Shown here: positions 1 to 11,539 of the stretch, piece after piece
Layout: each line of letters begins with the position of its first letter
How positions within the stretch are numbered: position 1 is the stretch's first letter
NCBI GenBank assembly: GCA_029891345.1
Contig: CM057002.1
Location: 67,908,590-67,972,589, forward strand
Direction of reading: 5' to 3'
From: Dryococelus australis
Lineage: Eukaryota; Arthropoda; Insecta; Phasmatodea; Phasmatidae
DNA: 64,000 nt
Position numbers and translations under genes: made by a program
The notes under the pieces: generated by a model
Databases searched by the model: none
Seen by the model: only the letters and a program-made list of their open reading frames with translations
Told to the model about the DNA's origin: nothing

Positions 1-1270
1 CATGGTCTTCCAGTGTGGAGTTTGTGTGCTATATAACGTTTTTGCCTTAACTTCGTAAATCGCAGGACGAGTTACTTCATCCAGTTAAATGTATTATATT
101 CACTTGGAGAAGCCAATGTCAGAGTGATGCTCCAATAGAAGCTAAAGATATTCTTGGTGCAGTTCAAACGCTGAACGATTGGCCGGATAGTTCTGAGCGG
201 CTAGTTGCCTGTGAGCCAAGGCTATACACCTTGTCTAAAGCCAAAGATTGCCGAAGGGGACTTAAGCTTTTTCCATCGCTCATTTATTCTGACGGGAAGT
301 GTACATTTTGAAATGATGAATAATATATAGAGTCAGTATTTCTTGTAAGGTCTAGGCCAACATTTATTTACCTAGGGAAATTCCTTTTATATCATTAAGG
401 AATCTCTTAAAGTTGCTATATTTCAGTCTTGTAGACTTAATTTCCTAGCTAACAAGTGGCAATAAGTAGCACACAGTAAAAATAAAGTTTTCCTTTGCAA
501 TACACTATTTACATTTTGATGTAGTTTATTTACTGTTTTGAGGTAAATCTATTAAATTGGGATTCTTATCACAAGCTTCTTCCAAATCGGTCAAATTTAA
601 CTCGGTATTAAAAAATGTCGCTTCATCGATACGGCCTGCCATACTTTTCAGTTTAAAGTTGGCATCCATTGCTGCATCAACCACTCACCTCGCATCTTCC
701 AGCCTTTTCTGCAAAACTCCATCCATCGCAGTCGAGTGAATCTCTTCCCGTCGACTTTCTTGCCTTTCTATGAAATTCATCACACTGAAGTACCACAGCG
801 TTGGCACATAAATGCGACCGTTCCTCTTGGCACAATTAATTTTTATTACATTCCCGTATGTAGGAATCACGTAAAGGCTTTATTCGTCTACTCACCGAGT
901 GTTTGTCGATATCACGTTCTCCATATTTGATGCTGAACAAAAGTAACTCTCGAAAGTCCTTATACCTCTTACTTCTGCATTTGTACTCTTGTTTGCTTCT
1001 TTCTCACAAGGCTTCGTGTTTTCTGTAAATTCCAATAATTTCACTTGTGCAATCTTTGCGACGATAACATTTAGAATACATGCTCCCAGGCACACCAAAT
1101 GAAGACGACTCCTGTTGCTCGAGGTATGCAATGCCTCGGGAACTGTGGTAGCGTTAGCAACATACACCGTCTTTTATACATGGCGTCATAGGATATATTT
1201 ATATTTTTTCACTCCTCCTGCCTTGCTTTTCCCTTCGTTTTTTATTAATTCTTTATTTTCTTTTTACTTT
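1..1270. other. No gene recognised
   Basis: Only short open frames without recognisable motifs occur here. The overlapping frames between 557 and 1167 on both strands have no family signature. I treat the stretch as non-coding or too eroded to read. Confidence 0.4.
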
Positions 1271-1278
1271 TTTATCAA

Positions 1279-1428
<150 letters not shown>

Positions 1429-1779
1429 GCTATATAGCTTCTCGTAAGTAAAAGGAGAAATAAATTCTACTAGTCATGAACTACAACTGAGTGTGGATGT
1501 AGAAACCTTGTGGGTGGAATGGAAATATTATCACGCCTCGTTCGATATGTGTATGAAATCAGCAAGTAGACATAGGGATCATTCGTATATTTACCAACTG
1601 TATCTGCCGCAATTAGCCAATTTTTAGGAAAAAAGAAACATTTTGGTTTACGACATTGTGATTGCCAATCACATTAAACAATCGCCTTCGTCATTCATCA
1701 CGATGCAATACATTCGTGACGATATCATTTTCATTTTCATTTTAAATTTTGACAGTATTTATTCATATGGCGAGAAACA

Positions 1780-2001
1780 ATGTCAAAATCAAATTCAGGG
1801 GATGTAAGTTGTGATGCAGGTGAAGATCAAATATGGTAAACGACGGCAGACTTGTTTGCGCCGGAAGATTGCACCGATGTTACGCTATGGCAAGATTGTG
1901 AACCTGTTTATGTCATTAAAACAATTTTGGCAGCGTATTCCAATCAATTTGACATTTCGAATCTGTTCAAACACGGCAAAAACCAAATAAAACAGTTTTA
2001 A
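1780..2001 (+). pseudogene. Short virus-like remnant, possibly BTB-related
   Basis: From an ATG at 1780 one frame runs to a TAA at 1999-2001, interrupted by a single TAA near 1837. The second part reads D-V-T-L-W, then I-L-A-A-Y-S-N-Q-F, spaced like the start of a BTB/POZ fold (D-V-x-L, then a helix with L-A-A-x-S and a Phe). This resemblance is weak and is inference only. The codon use is less AT-rich than the surrounding repeats, and it lies first in a run of broken coding fragments extending to 8 kb. Confidence 0.25.
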
Positions 2002-2162
2002 AAAATTGTCACCATGTTGAAGAGCATGTTAAAAATAAATAAATAAATAAATATAAAAAAAACGAACTCGAAGATACACCACAGTGTTTTTTTTTAATTA
2101 TTATTTGTAACCCACTCTCCCAGCTATCAATACGTGAACGATTTCAGTAGCCGGCATAACAA

Positions 2163-2640
2163 AGCGTGCAGTGGATTTGGAAGGATGGTAACGATGAGAT
2201 CGAAGATTTTCTTTGCAGCTGCTTTGCTGTTTTGCTCAGAAAACATATTGCGAAGAAACTACCATTTTGTTTGCCAACAACGAGTACATTAGAAGAATTG
2301 TCCACGGTGAAGGTGATCGAAGATTTTTCATTTATGGTGAAGCAGAAGCGGGTCATCAAAAAAGAATCGATTTGCACAAAGAGCAAGGACGCGATATTTC
2401 GGATCTGGTGAATTCCTACGGCAAGGGTAAGAAGTTATCTTCGATGGACGACGAAAGTGTGTGTGCTTTGTCGTATTATTATTGCCTTTTGACTGAAAAG
2501 ATTTTTGATCATTGCCATTACATCAACCTCATAAACATTAGTCGCTACTCTTTGAATAAGTATCGAACACAAGACAATATGTGGATGTGGGCCAATTCGA
2601 CATTCTCATCACCATGTACAGTGGGGGAAACTTGCTATAA
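2163..2640 (+). pseudogene. Unrecognised eroded ORF
   Basis: The longest frame (2213-2662, 149 codons) is open until it runs into a TA microsatellite, so its last residues are repeat-encoded. The central part (F-F-I-Y-G-E-A-E-A-G-H-Q, later L-N-K-Y-R-T-Q-D-N-M-W-M-W) has varied, protein-like composition. No family was recognised. It is on the same strand as the fragments at 3.26-5.23 kb and shows the same lack of introns, which suggests one insertion carrying several genes. Confidence 0.35.
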
Positions 2641-2709
2641 ATATATATATATATATAAATAAATAAATATATATAAATAAATATATATATATATATACAC
2701 ACATATATA

Positions 2710-2778
<69 letters not shown>
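2639..2778. repeat. Compound TA / GT microsatellite
   Basis: TA and TAAA-type repeats to about 2708 change directly to (GT)n of about 60 bp ending near 2776, followed by G-rich GTGGGT variants. Confidence 0.95.
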
Positions 2779-2779
<1 letters not shown>

Positions 2780-3257
2780 GGTGAGTGTAGGTGGGTGTGG
2801 GTGTGTATTTTGAAAGAGAAATGCTATTTTAAATCATAAATTATTGTACATGTACATGTAAGAAAATATTATTAAATGTATTGTTTTTTTTTTTGGTATA
2901 TAAGACTCCAAATGAAAATATGGGAAGTTTGCAGAGTTTTCAAAACAATAACAATTTTTAAATGGGGTAAATTTAAAAAAAGGGCCTCTTGAAATTTCAG
3001 AAGGTTTAAAATATGACAATTCAATGCACTTTTTCATCGCTTCTAAAGTGGTAAACTTATCTGATTATAAAAACAGTATTTACATTTTACATAATTTATC
3101 ATCTTTGAATGATTACACTTTTTTTTCTAAACGTTAAGGAAAATCTTCGTTATAATTTATATAGCGATGAGGCGAGACAAAGGGGGTATGTGATTAGACC
3201 TCTAAACAAAAAACCTGAATCATATCAATATGTTTACATAAATTGTAAATAAACTGT

Positions 3258-3761
3258 GCAATTTTTAAACATCCGCACATTGGTCCATTGGCTAACGACC
3301 CACACCCCATTATTTGTGCACTAAACCAGAACTGCACTCAACCATTTGATTTTTTATATGATGTGAATACAGTTTCCTTTGAGAATATTATCTACTTGGC
3401 GGAAATCGAATCGGAAAAAAAGACAAATATTTCTAAATCCACCCAAAATCAAGTAACTTAAAGTTTTCTCAACTTCGTTCGAGATTTAATAATACCGACA
3501 TATTGGATAAATATAAGAATTACATAATGATAGCTGAATCGAATTTGTTTAAAAACATTGCCAAAATATAGTAGTTTTGACAAAGTACCTGATACTGTCA
3601 AAACTGGATATGTGATACTTGCAAAATGCTTACAACCTCGCGAGACTGCATATTTAGACAGGTTGACGCGAGATATTGGCTCTAAATTTGGTAATTGTGT
3701 AAAATACAATTTTGAAGGATATATAGTTTTCGTGATAAACCATACAGATGTAAATAGTTAG
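3258..3761 (+). pseudogene. Unrecognised coding remnant with frameshifts
   Basis: Protein-like sequence runs through three frames. One frame covers about 3270-3461 (P-I-I-C-A-L-N-Q-N-C), a second about 3458-3568 (D-I-L-D-K-Y-K-N-Y-I), and a third is the ATG-started frame 3558-3761, 67 codons with P-R-E-T-A-Y-L-D-R-L-T. Each frame takes over where the previous one stops, which fits one gene broken by small indels rather than three small genes. I recognise no family. The composition and intron-free structure resemble large DNA virus genes. Confidence 0.3.
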
Positions 3762-3789
3762 ATTATAAAATTTAAAAACGTGGTCACTT

Positions 3790-4402
3790 TACAATTATTA
3801 ATCCCCAACATCGACCTAATCGATGGTGATTTTGCCTACGGGTTGAATGGTCAAACTACGGGCAGTCAAGTCATATATCAAAGGTAAAATTCGAATGCTA
3901 AAGCCCATACAGTTTGGTAACGAAAGAATCGCTGCGAAAATGTATGCAGATAAAGATATTCGTTTACAGCCCAATGCTGGATTGGGAAAATTCCCAGTTT
4001 CTGTTCTCAATACAGACAACTGGTTGGCGGCACAAATCATAAATAATTTACAATACATATCGATCGATCACTTGTTGTTTTTTCAAATGCTCCTCTCGGT
4101 TTTATTAATACGATACCAACTTGACAAACCTTCCCGTCGAATATTTCGAGCTGGAAAATAATTTCGTTTTCGTCGTACCGAATAAATTAAAGAAAAGCGT
4201 AGCAGTGACGTCGAATAAAGATTTGGTCGAAGTAGCTATCGATATTTCTACATCGCTAGCGCTCAGCGCAGTTCAGACTCCCATTCCCAATAACTTAAAG
4301 GAAGAACACGTAATAGTTTATGTTCCATTCGCTAACAATTCGTATGTTAGCGAATGCAGTTATATTATAGATTCTTCTTTGGAATTCCAAGATTATAATT
4401 GA
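3790..4402 (+). pseudogene. Unrecognised coding remnant, about 200 codons, frameshifted
   Basis: The 5' portion reads in the frame 3847-4161 (residues such as K-M-Y-A-D-K-D-I-R-L-Q-P-N-A and N-W-L-A-A-Q-I-I-N-N-L). A short stretch near 4075-4115 reads best in another frame, and the 3' portion in 4121-4402 (P-V-E-Y-F-E-L-E-N-N-F-V-F-V-V-P). The shifts lie where one frame becomes hydrophobic and poorly protein-like and another takes over. It could be a structural or envelope-associated protein of a DNA virus, but no motif proves that. Confidence 0.3.
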
Positions 4403-4490
4403 ATACCAAATACAAAAACTATCATGGTGTATGACGAGGTTGAATATATTGATTTAAATACTAATAAATACTGAAATACTTCAGGGTATT

Positions 4491-5230
4491 TAATAGGAGA
4501 GGCGATGGAATTGTTCAACAAGTACAACATTACCTTTTTGTTTAAAGTCGAAAGCAATTCAGTATCTTTGATGGACAATCTCAAGATCAAAAAGTACATT
4601 TCAAATACGCAATATCAGCACTAAATGTTTGTTCTTTCAAACGCACATCATTTTTATGATATGCCATCAAAAATAATTTTAAATAGAGCAACATAGTCTA
4701 GAGGGAGTGTTTGAATCCTCAGAGGAAACTGTTTATTCACCAGTAGATTTAAATTGGTACACAGTATACAACAACTAATTAAAATTTGTGGATCCTAAGA
4801 ATATTGACGTAATAGCTATCAATAGAATGCGAAATTTGTTAGACTCAAACGATATGTTAATCGATTACTTTGCAATACTTACAAGTTATATTATTTTCAT
4901 CTTTCTTCTTAATGTTTCCAAACCATTTGTCCACGTTATGGCGACGAAGTTAGCCCCGTTTGAAAATCAATTGACCAAACACACGCCTATTTTTGTTATG
5001 ACGGCTGGATTGAAGGACAATTAAAAGGAAAACCAACTAAATCAACAATTTTATGGTTTTTCATACAAAGTGCCCATATAGCAAGCCACAGTCGGTCGAT
5101 TTTCAAACAGTTATTGGAACGAAAATACGACAACAATCAAGTAAAGATGGTCATTTCTCTGACCGGAATGCGTGAAAATCTGAGAATCGCGATAGAATAT
5201 TATCAAAAAGCCAATGCGTACGTTACGTGA
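4491..5230 (+). pseudogene. Unrecognised coding remnants
   Basis: A 45-codon stretch at 4491-4624 ends at TAA and uses mixed codons. A frame at 4785-5023 has an internal hydrophobic segment (S-Y-I-I-F-I-F-L-L). A third frame from about 4985 to a TGA at 5227-5229 reads W-I-E-G-Q-L-K-G-K-P-T-K and ends I-A-I-E-Y-Y-Q-K-A-N-A. The last two overlap at 4985-5023, again suggesting one reading frame disrupted by a one-base shift. No family recognised. Confidence 0.3.
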
Positions 5231-5246
5231 TTTACTTTTCCCGAAA

Positions 5247-5264
5247 AAAAAGGGGGGGGGGGGT
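5247..5264 (+). repeat. Poly-A / poly-G homopolymer junction
   Basis: Eight A followed by about twelve G. It may be a replication or assembly slippage site. Confidence 0.9.
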
Positions 5265-5269
5265 TAAAA

Positions 5270-5840
5270 CGTTTTGTAAAAGTGGAAAGTTGTAAATATA
5301 TTTTTTGTTCGGGTACTGTCTCCTCGCTTCAAGCCAACTAGGAACAAATTTAAAAAGACTGAAAAATCAATATGTGATTTAAATTTTTTTTTGTATTTTT
5401 GGGGATAGTTTTTAAAGCAAAATCAATTACATAACTATATCTAACCTTCTCGCCTAAGTTTGCCATATCTTTTTTATTTTCTCACATAATATTTTTAGTA
5501 TCGAATGGTTTATGTGTTTTGCTCTTGTATAAAATTGGAATAAATGTTGTCCTGGCATCGATGATTTGAGTAAATTCCATTAAGAAGATACCTGCAAAAA
5601 TGCCGCCAAAACAAACTTGATTCTATGGTGTATTCTCTGAATTCCTATTCGAACGTGGGCTTAACGTAAATTATTCTATTTTCGAGAGAAACTGCATCGA
5701 ATGCAAATGTTTCTTTTCTCATCGTGGCTCAACATTCTAACATTTCGAAGCTCATATATACAGTTTTTAAGAAAGCTGTGTGAATAGAAGCAATTAATTC
5801 GTACCAGGTACTATTTTGAACCTTAGCCTTAGCTGTAGCG
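5270..5840. other. No gene recognised
   Basis: AT-rich stretch without an open frame of note or a recognisable repeat family. Confidence 0.4.
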
Positions 5841-5843
5841 ATG

Positions 5844-6050
5844 GATATTCCGGAAAATGACAGGGGACGGGAAGGAAATCAAGGGTGAGATTTTCACAAA
5901 GGCCCGTGCCTGCATTGAAGACATTATATATCGATGTAGGGATAAGTCAGGCTACATCTATCGCATGTGTAATACAATTTTTTTTTCCAGACAGTTCATT
6001 CGGCATTTAGAAAGCCCATGCTCACATTTGACGATTTCTGGTAATCCGTA
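5844..6050 (+). pseudogene. Unrecognised small coding remnant
   Basis: A 64-codon frame (5857-6051) begins with a Lys/Glu-rich stretch and contains A-C-I-E-D-I-I-Y-R-C. Another frame reads M-L-T-F-D-D-F-W near 6020-6040, immediately before opposite-strand coding begins at 6063. It is probably the truncated end of another gene in the same eroded cluster. No family recognised. Confidence 0.2.
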
Positions 6051-6062
6051 ATTACAAACGAT

Positions 6063-6760
6063 CTAGGAATCGTCCACGTAAGGCAACCAGATTTCATTCA
6101 ACTTGTCGGTACAAACGTTGTTAATGTTCCTATACATCAGGATCGCATCGTTGCTCGTAAGGCACGCGGTGCCATCAAAAATCGTATTCTTTGTGCATAC
6201 TTCCAAAATCCATTTGCGATCGCGTTCACATCTCAGATAAACGTTCTCGAGTTTTCGTTCTTGTTTGAGGATTTGGAACCGTCGGCGTTCATCAAGTTGC
6301 AATATTGTTCATACGTTATGTAATCGAACTGATTCGGATTACTACACTAACCGTACATCATGCAGGCCATCGGAAATGCTCAGTTTCGGGGAGATTGACA
6401 CAAAATATATGGAATTTAAATCGCCGCGTAGCTGGACTTTATATTCCGTCCCGACTTTGAGGAGTTTCGGTGAAATTGTTTGCATGCGCTTACGATTGAA
6501 ACATTTTTGTTTCTCGAAATTCTGACCTAGTTTGCGGGCTCTTTCTCCAATTCTCCGATAAAATTCACCTCAATTTTCGAGTTTTCCGCCTTCTCGGTGC
6601 CCGCTGCAAAAACTTCGTGCATGCAATACGTATTTGTTTTACACAGTGGCAAATTTGAGTTTTTCATTTTTGAGCCGGTTCAACATAAACAGATCTTTAC
6701 CCGATTTCACGGAATCGTATTTTGGAGTTTTCGCATCTGGTAAAAGTCAATATGCTAACA
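6063..6760 (-). pseudogene. Minus-strand coding remnant, about 230 codons, multiply frameshifted
   Basis: Reading the minus strand from about 6760, protein-like sequence passes through at least four frame segments. These include K-S-G-K-D-L-F-M-L-N-R-L-K near 6690, then P-K-L-L-K-V-G-T-E-Y-K near 6450, N-Q-F-D-Y-I-T-Y-E-Q-Y near 6320, and the ATG frame 6063-6302 ending N-E-I-W-L-P-Y-V-D-D-S. Breaks are single-base shifts plus tandem stops. The length and mixed polar composition suggest one non-membrane protein. I could not place it in a family; a DNA-virus origin is inferred from the surroundings. Confidence 0.35.
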
Positions 6761-6953
6761 ATATTGCAAGCGACTATACAATTTGAACAATTATGCTAAT
6801 CGAGTAGGAATCCATCAACTCATTTCTTTCTCTCAAACACACCCTCTCTTACGAAAAAAATTAATAATCAGGGTTATTTTCAAAGCCAATGAATTTGAAA
6901 TATACCGGTCAACAATTACCAAAATGACCATTTTCTTAACGAGGTAGAAATAA

Positions 6954-7301
6954 TCAAAGGTATTTTTTAAAAGAATTTACAAAATTTCCATTTTGTAGTT
7001 TGGACTCGATGGCTTCCAGTTCCGATGGAAACTGGACAACCTTTCCAAATTCATCCACGTAAATGAACCTAAATGAATTAATGGAGAATAGCAAGTCAAC
7101 TAGTCTAGAAAAATTAAATTTATATTTGAGATACATAGTATCAAACCTATTCATAATAATCAATTTCCATACACTTTCATTCCTGCTTTTATACAATGTA
7201 TACAAAATCCGGCCATTGGATGTACATGTTTGAATCAAAGGCGTTGTACCGTTTAACATATAATTCAAATACTCGATATTGAGGAAAGATTTTTTTACCA
7301 A
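6954..7301 (-). pseudogene. Unrecognised ORF, 115 codons, possibly ankyrin-like
   Basis: This is the longest uninterrupted minus-strand frame in the cluster. It contains G-T-T-P-L-I-Q-T-C-T-S-N-G-R-I-L, which loosely resembles one ankyrin repeat (G-x-T-P-L followed by a helix and N-G). No second convincing repeat follows, so the call is weak. It ends F-V-N-S-F-K-K-Y-L. It lies between opposite-strand remnants and could be a separate gene of the same insertion. Confidence 0.25.
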
Positions 7302-7316
7302 GCATCTTATTTTTTT

Positions 7317-7640
7317 CTAGTTATTGGTCAATGTCGTCGAAGAATCGAACCCCGCCCAATCTAGACGAAGGTGCATAGCCTCCGTAAAACCAGACGTTTT
7401 AGCATGAATCGAGTGCCGCTTGCACCACGAGTTCCGTGAAACGTTCGACGATCGCCAGTTGACGATCGTAGGGGAATCGGAATTGGCATTCGAGGTACAG
7501 TATGTTACTGACAAGAACTATTTTTGCGATACATATGTCCTTCGCTTCGTAAAATGAGGAAAGACACGAAGGCGAGTTCTTTCGTCAGCGCTTCGAAAAA
7601 AGCACAGTTACTTTATGAGTGGCATGCTCATTTCACGGAG
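7317..7640 (+). pseudogene. Unrecognised coding remnant
   Basis: The plus strand reads L-L-V-N-V-V-E-E-S-N-P-A-Q-S, passes one stop near 7410, then continues D-D-R-Q-L-T-I-V-G-E-S-E-L-A-F-E to a TGA near 7554. A further frame (from the ATG at 7554) contains [18 protein letters not shown] and then runs into the TA repeat at 7650. The repeat has probably expanded inside what was coding sequence, because protein-like sequence resumes after it at about 7815. Confidence 0.3.
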
Positions 7641-7649
7641 ATGTTAACA

Positions 7650-7790
<141 letters not shown>

Positions 7791-7814
7791 ATGTAGAGCA
7801 TATTTTTTTTTTGG

Positions 7815-7992
7815 TATACCGGCCAGCATCCGAGAAGAGCTTGCAGACGTTATTTCGCACTATGTAGAGTTGGAAAAAATACCGTTATGTGCTGGTGTAG
7901 GTGTAAAATTATCTTCAGTAGTTGCTGCGAACAGCTGCTGCAAAGGACTATGTGTGATCTTGGGCAGTGAAATATACGAAGCCACCTGCTGA
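7815..7992 (+). pseudogene. Unrecognised coding remnant after microsatellite
   Basis: An open frame reads [16 protein letters not shown] and ends E-I-Y-E-A-T-C at TGA (7990). It is protein-like, with heptad-like spacing at its start. It could be the 3' end of the remnant at 7317-7640, split by TA expansion. No family recognised. Confidence 0.25.
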
Positions 7993-8120
7993 TCACATTA
8001 AAGTTACACGTATAGATGATGTCGTTCCACGATGCGAAAAAAAAAAAATGTAAATAAAAATAAATCGAACTTGAAAATAAATTAGTCGCCCAGTCGAGCA
8101 GGAGTCAACCTGGGAGTAAT

Positions 8121-8792
8121 ATGAGATCATTTCATCCGGAGAACCTGTTCGTCCTATCATATCCAGACGACTCTAAAATCACCTATTTATTCCGGGAGTC
8201 TGGATCAGTACATATGTACGAAGAAAAATGTGATCAATGGAACTACGAGTTATATTCAGCGACTCCGGGTGATTGCAAGCTTACTCAACAGTTAATAACT
8301 TTCTTTCCTCGTGGGAATCGCGCGGCTCATCGCATGAAACGGGATATTACTCGTGCAGTAACCGTGGACCAGGTTCTGGAGTTCGCAGCAACGTCGAGAA
8401 GAAGGCAAGATCGGCCCTCTTCCAGCAACCCACCGAAAATCACGCTCCTGACTGCTGCGCCCAGGTCTGCGTGCGTGGGGAAAATTAATACCAGCGAGGC
8501 TTCGATTCAAACGGCCCCAACTAAAAATCGAAGGCCGTGCTGCAGCCACCGTGTTGACGCCACGATGCATGACATTTCTGGGGAACCTGCATTGAACTGT
8601 GAAGCGTGCCACTGCAAATGTCCACGTATGATACCACCTGCCGCCGCCAACATGGGTTGGCCCATGGCTGACTTAAATGTGGAAGAAGACACTGTGAAAA
8701 ATTCCCGTTCTACTGTGTCAGATCGAACGTCAAAGACTGCTAATAATTTTTTACGAACATTTTTTTTGCCTCGAGCATTAAATTTTTAAAGA
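8121..8792 (+). CDS. Hypothetical 222-aa open reading frame, possible retrocopy
   Basis: This is the longest clean frame in the window. It starts M-R-S-F-H-P-E-N-L and ends R-A-L-N-F at TAA (8788-8790). It has no signal peptide or membrane segment. The C-terminal half is Cys/His-bearing (R-P-C-C-S-H-R, then C-E-A-C-H-C-K-C-P), hinting at metal binding, but the spacing fits no zinc finger I know. An antisense frame of 106 codons overlaps it. The 3' side carries AATAAA (8826), AATAAATAAA near 8918 and a 26-A tract at 8935-8960, as expected of a reverse-transcribed mRNA. It may equally be a chance frame in a relatively GC-rich stretch. Confidence 0.35.
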
Positions 8793-8917
8793 CTCTTGAA
8801 ATTTGTAATTTTTTTTATTTGTGTAAATAAAAGATACCTATATAAAAATCAATTATCTCTGAATTTTATTTTAAACCTTTATTTTTCTAAAAATATGTTT
8901 TGACTTTTTTTTGCTAA

Positions 8918-8960
8918 ATAAATAAATTGTGGGGAAAAAAAAAAAAAAAAAAAAAAAAAA
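8918..8960 (+). other. Polyadenylation signal and templated poly(A) tract
   Basis: AATAAATAAA lies about 10 bases before GTGGGG and a run of 26 A. A genomic poly(A) at this spacing is the mark of LINE-mediated retrotransposition of a processed transcript. Confidence 0.6.
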
Positions 8961-10080
8961 TAGAAGTGAAAATCTTATTTAAAGGATTGACTCGTGGAAA
9001 CATGCAGTACCGAAGGAGCAATGGGGATTCTTGCCACTAACATATATGGACTTTGAGCGGACTAAGGAATCAGGAAAATTATGAGCGGAGTAATTGTCCA
9101 TTTTCGCTCGGACTTACCCTGTCACACGCGTGCTGCAGGCCGACCAAAATATTGCCATGCTGGGTTCAATTCAAGCTTCCTGGCGGCTAGCTGCATTTCC
9201 TCCCTCGTGCATGATTAGTTGTTCTCCTGGATCGAAATCGAAACTGATGACCAGCGCAGTTCCGCCGGTTTTCTCTCCAAGCCGTTCCTGGGAACCGCAA
9301 CGTACGATCTCTTACAGCGGGGAAAAACTTCCACTCCATTTATTAGCCATTGACCGTCCCCCCACTCTATTACATTGTTATTGGCCATTGACGGAATTTC
9401 GTTGGTAAAATATTAATACTTTAATGGTAAAAATATATTTATATATTTTTTAAGACAAAATTATAATGTTAACTTATTTAAGGGTCCTGCCTACATAGTA
9501 AAACCGAACATATAGGCAAATTTCTTTTATTTGCAATCATACAGACACATGAGAGGGAGGTAGGCTGTGGTGGGGCCATACAGAGCATTATAGGAAGGGC
9601 TAGGCATGCAATTATAAGCTTTAGTTTGGGCGTCGATGCACCATAGTTGTACTGCATCAGACTGTGAAAGGTATGTTGATGTGTATTACGAAGTGTAACA
9701 TGTGTTCAGAGGGTAGGCACAGTGTACAGGGTACGATTGGAACGAAATCGAGCCCAGGTACCCTTCACAACCACACCCTTGAATATGGAGTGAGGTGCGC
9801 GGAGCTGAGAAAAAGGCACTGTGGCGCCGAAGGAAAGTGATCCCGTAATAGGTTTTGATGCAGGCAAATTGCTACCCAATTTTTTTTGAGGTCGCGGCCT
9901 ATGGACAACGATTAAATCTAAAATACTAAGCATTATTCTCTGCTGCCTTTATATTTGTATTGAAGACTCCATGATGTGGCTACTTTAAGGACATTAGCAG
10001 CTATCTTCGTAATATCATCTATCGATTAATGGTCCGAGTGTGACGAGACTCTCCTAATTAGAGCGAGGGAATTATTCTAC
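8961..10080. other. No gene recognised
   Basis: There are short open frames at 9094-9408 (+) and 9706-9933 (-), neither with family motifs. No repeat structure was seen. Confidence 0.4.
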
Positions 10081-10083
10081 AAC

Positions 10084-10320
10084 ATGGGTGCTTCTGTATC
10101 TATCGCTTCAGGACGATGCGATGCTGCACCATCGGGGACCATCGTAGTATCCGATACTTCACCGACAGCAATGGTGGACATCGCGATGGAGACGCTCTTC
10201 AGCAGCACCTAGACAGCACCCTTCCGGAGCACCCAGACGGCACCCTAACGGAGAATCCAGACGGTGCCCTTCCTAGGCTCTGAGACGCCGTCCTTTCGTG
10301 GCTTTCAGATAGGTGAGTTG
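10084..10320 (+). other. Short ORF and three 24-bp imperfect repeats
   Basis: An ATG at 10084 opens a 42-codon frame (M-G-A-S-V-S-I-A-S) that stops at 10210. It is followed by about three imperfect copies of a 24-bp unit containing CAGACGGCACCCT at 10209-10282. A splice-donor-like AGGTGAGT lies near 10311. It could be a 5' exon, but there is no family evidence. Confidence 0.2.
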
Positions 10321-11087
10321 TTACACGCAACAACATAACTGCTGCCGGAAGCTGGTCAGCGAGCAAGGAATGGTAGAGTCAAGGTCCACAATTGATTTTT
10401 TTTTTTTTTTTCCGTTTTTTTCGATGTTATGTGTCCCGCAAATAACAGCCTTTGAAATCACCGTAGCAGCATAGCCAGTGAATTGTACCATCACAAAATC
10501 GAATTTGCAGAATGTCTCGAGCATCTCGAAAACTTACACGCCGGTACCCACAATTCAGTTCAGTGTTCTTGCTCACTTCTTCTGACCTAAATGGAGAAAA
10601 TTCGGCGACGGACACTTCCATTGCTTCTTAAATATCACTGTATTCGAAGTCGGAGCTGATGTGGCTATCGGCGAAGCTGGGAGAGAATCAGCTGTAGGAG
10701 GTCCTGGTAGATGGGGGCTGGTACGAGTTGCCTGATGGTTGTGGGTTCGTGCTAGTAGACGGCATTGACGATGTTGCTCCTCACGCTTGTATAGCGTGGA
10801 TGAGCTATAAAAAATTATCTCTATTTTCTTCTGCATTGCTCCGTTGCTATTGCTGTTTTATTCTCGCTTGAAAACATGGCTAACACAAATTTAACAGGGG
10901 TTTGAAACTCTGAAAGTTTCGAAATGGTCACTGGGCTTTCCTCTTGGAATAGCGAACAAGTAACGACAGTGAGAAAAATTACCGCTTGCACGAGAGTACT
11001 TGGGGTGCATCTTATAAAGAGTCTTTTAAGGGGGGAAAATTAAAAAAAATAAACATAGTTTGTACTCGCAATTAACATAGGCCCTCG

Positions 11088-11483
11088 ATTGGTCTGAACT
11101 AAGGTTTTCGAAAAACATGAGAAATTTGCCAATCAGAGAGATTGTCACATGATGATGATGATATGGTTAGCCAATGAGAATCAGGGTGGTCGAACGAAAT
11201 TAAGTAATAAGCCAACGAGAAACATTGGCGGGGATGGAGGCCTGCTGACTAATTGGTCGAACAAAGGTGAGTAATTGGTCGAATGAAGGTTTTCGAAAAC
11301 ACCCGAGAAATCGGCCAATTAAATCTATTGGAGGGGATCGAACGAATGTAAGTAATTAGCCAATGAGAACACTGCTGGGGTGGAGCGAAATCTACTAATT
11401 TGTCGAACAAATGTCAGTAATTAGCTAATGAAAATCATTCGTGAATGCGATGGGGGTGAAGACCTGCCGACTAAACAGCCAAT
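11088..11483. promoter_or_regulatory. Cluster of ten CCAAT / ATTGG pentamers
   Basis: CCAAT or its complement ATTGG occurs at 11088, 11129, 11171, 11224, 11252, 11274, 11315, 11327, 11360 and 11479. Less than one is expected by chance in 396 bp. Copies sit in a degenerate repeat with GGTCGAAC/GAAxGxAAGTAAT between them. CCAAT is the core of NF-Y sites, so this could be a regulatory array, but it may simply be a decayed tandem repeat. Confidence 0.45.
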
Positions 11484-11539
11484 AGCAAGTGGTGGGGGAA
11501 AGTCGTCTACTGGACACGGTACTGGGGAGACCTCCAGCA

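Noticed and set aside
8292-8612. 106-codon minus-strand frame
   Set aside because: Shadow of the plus-strand 222-codon frame, without motifs of its own.
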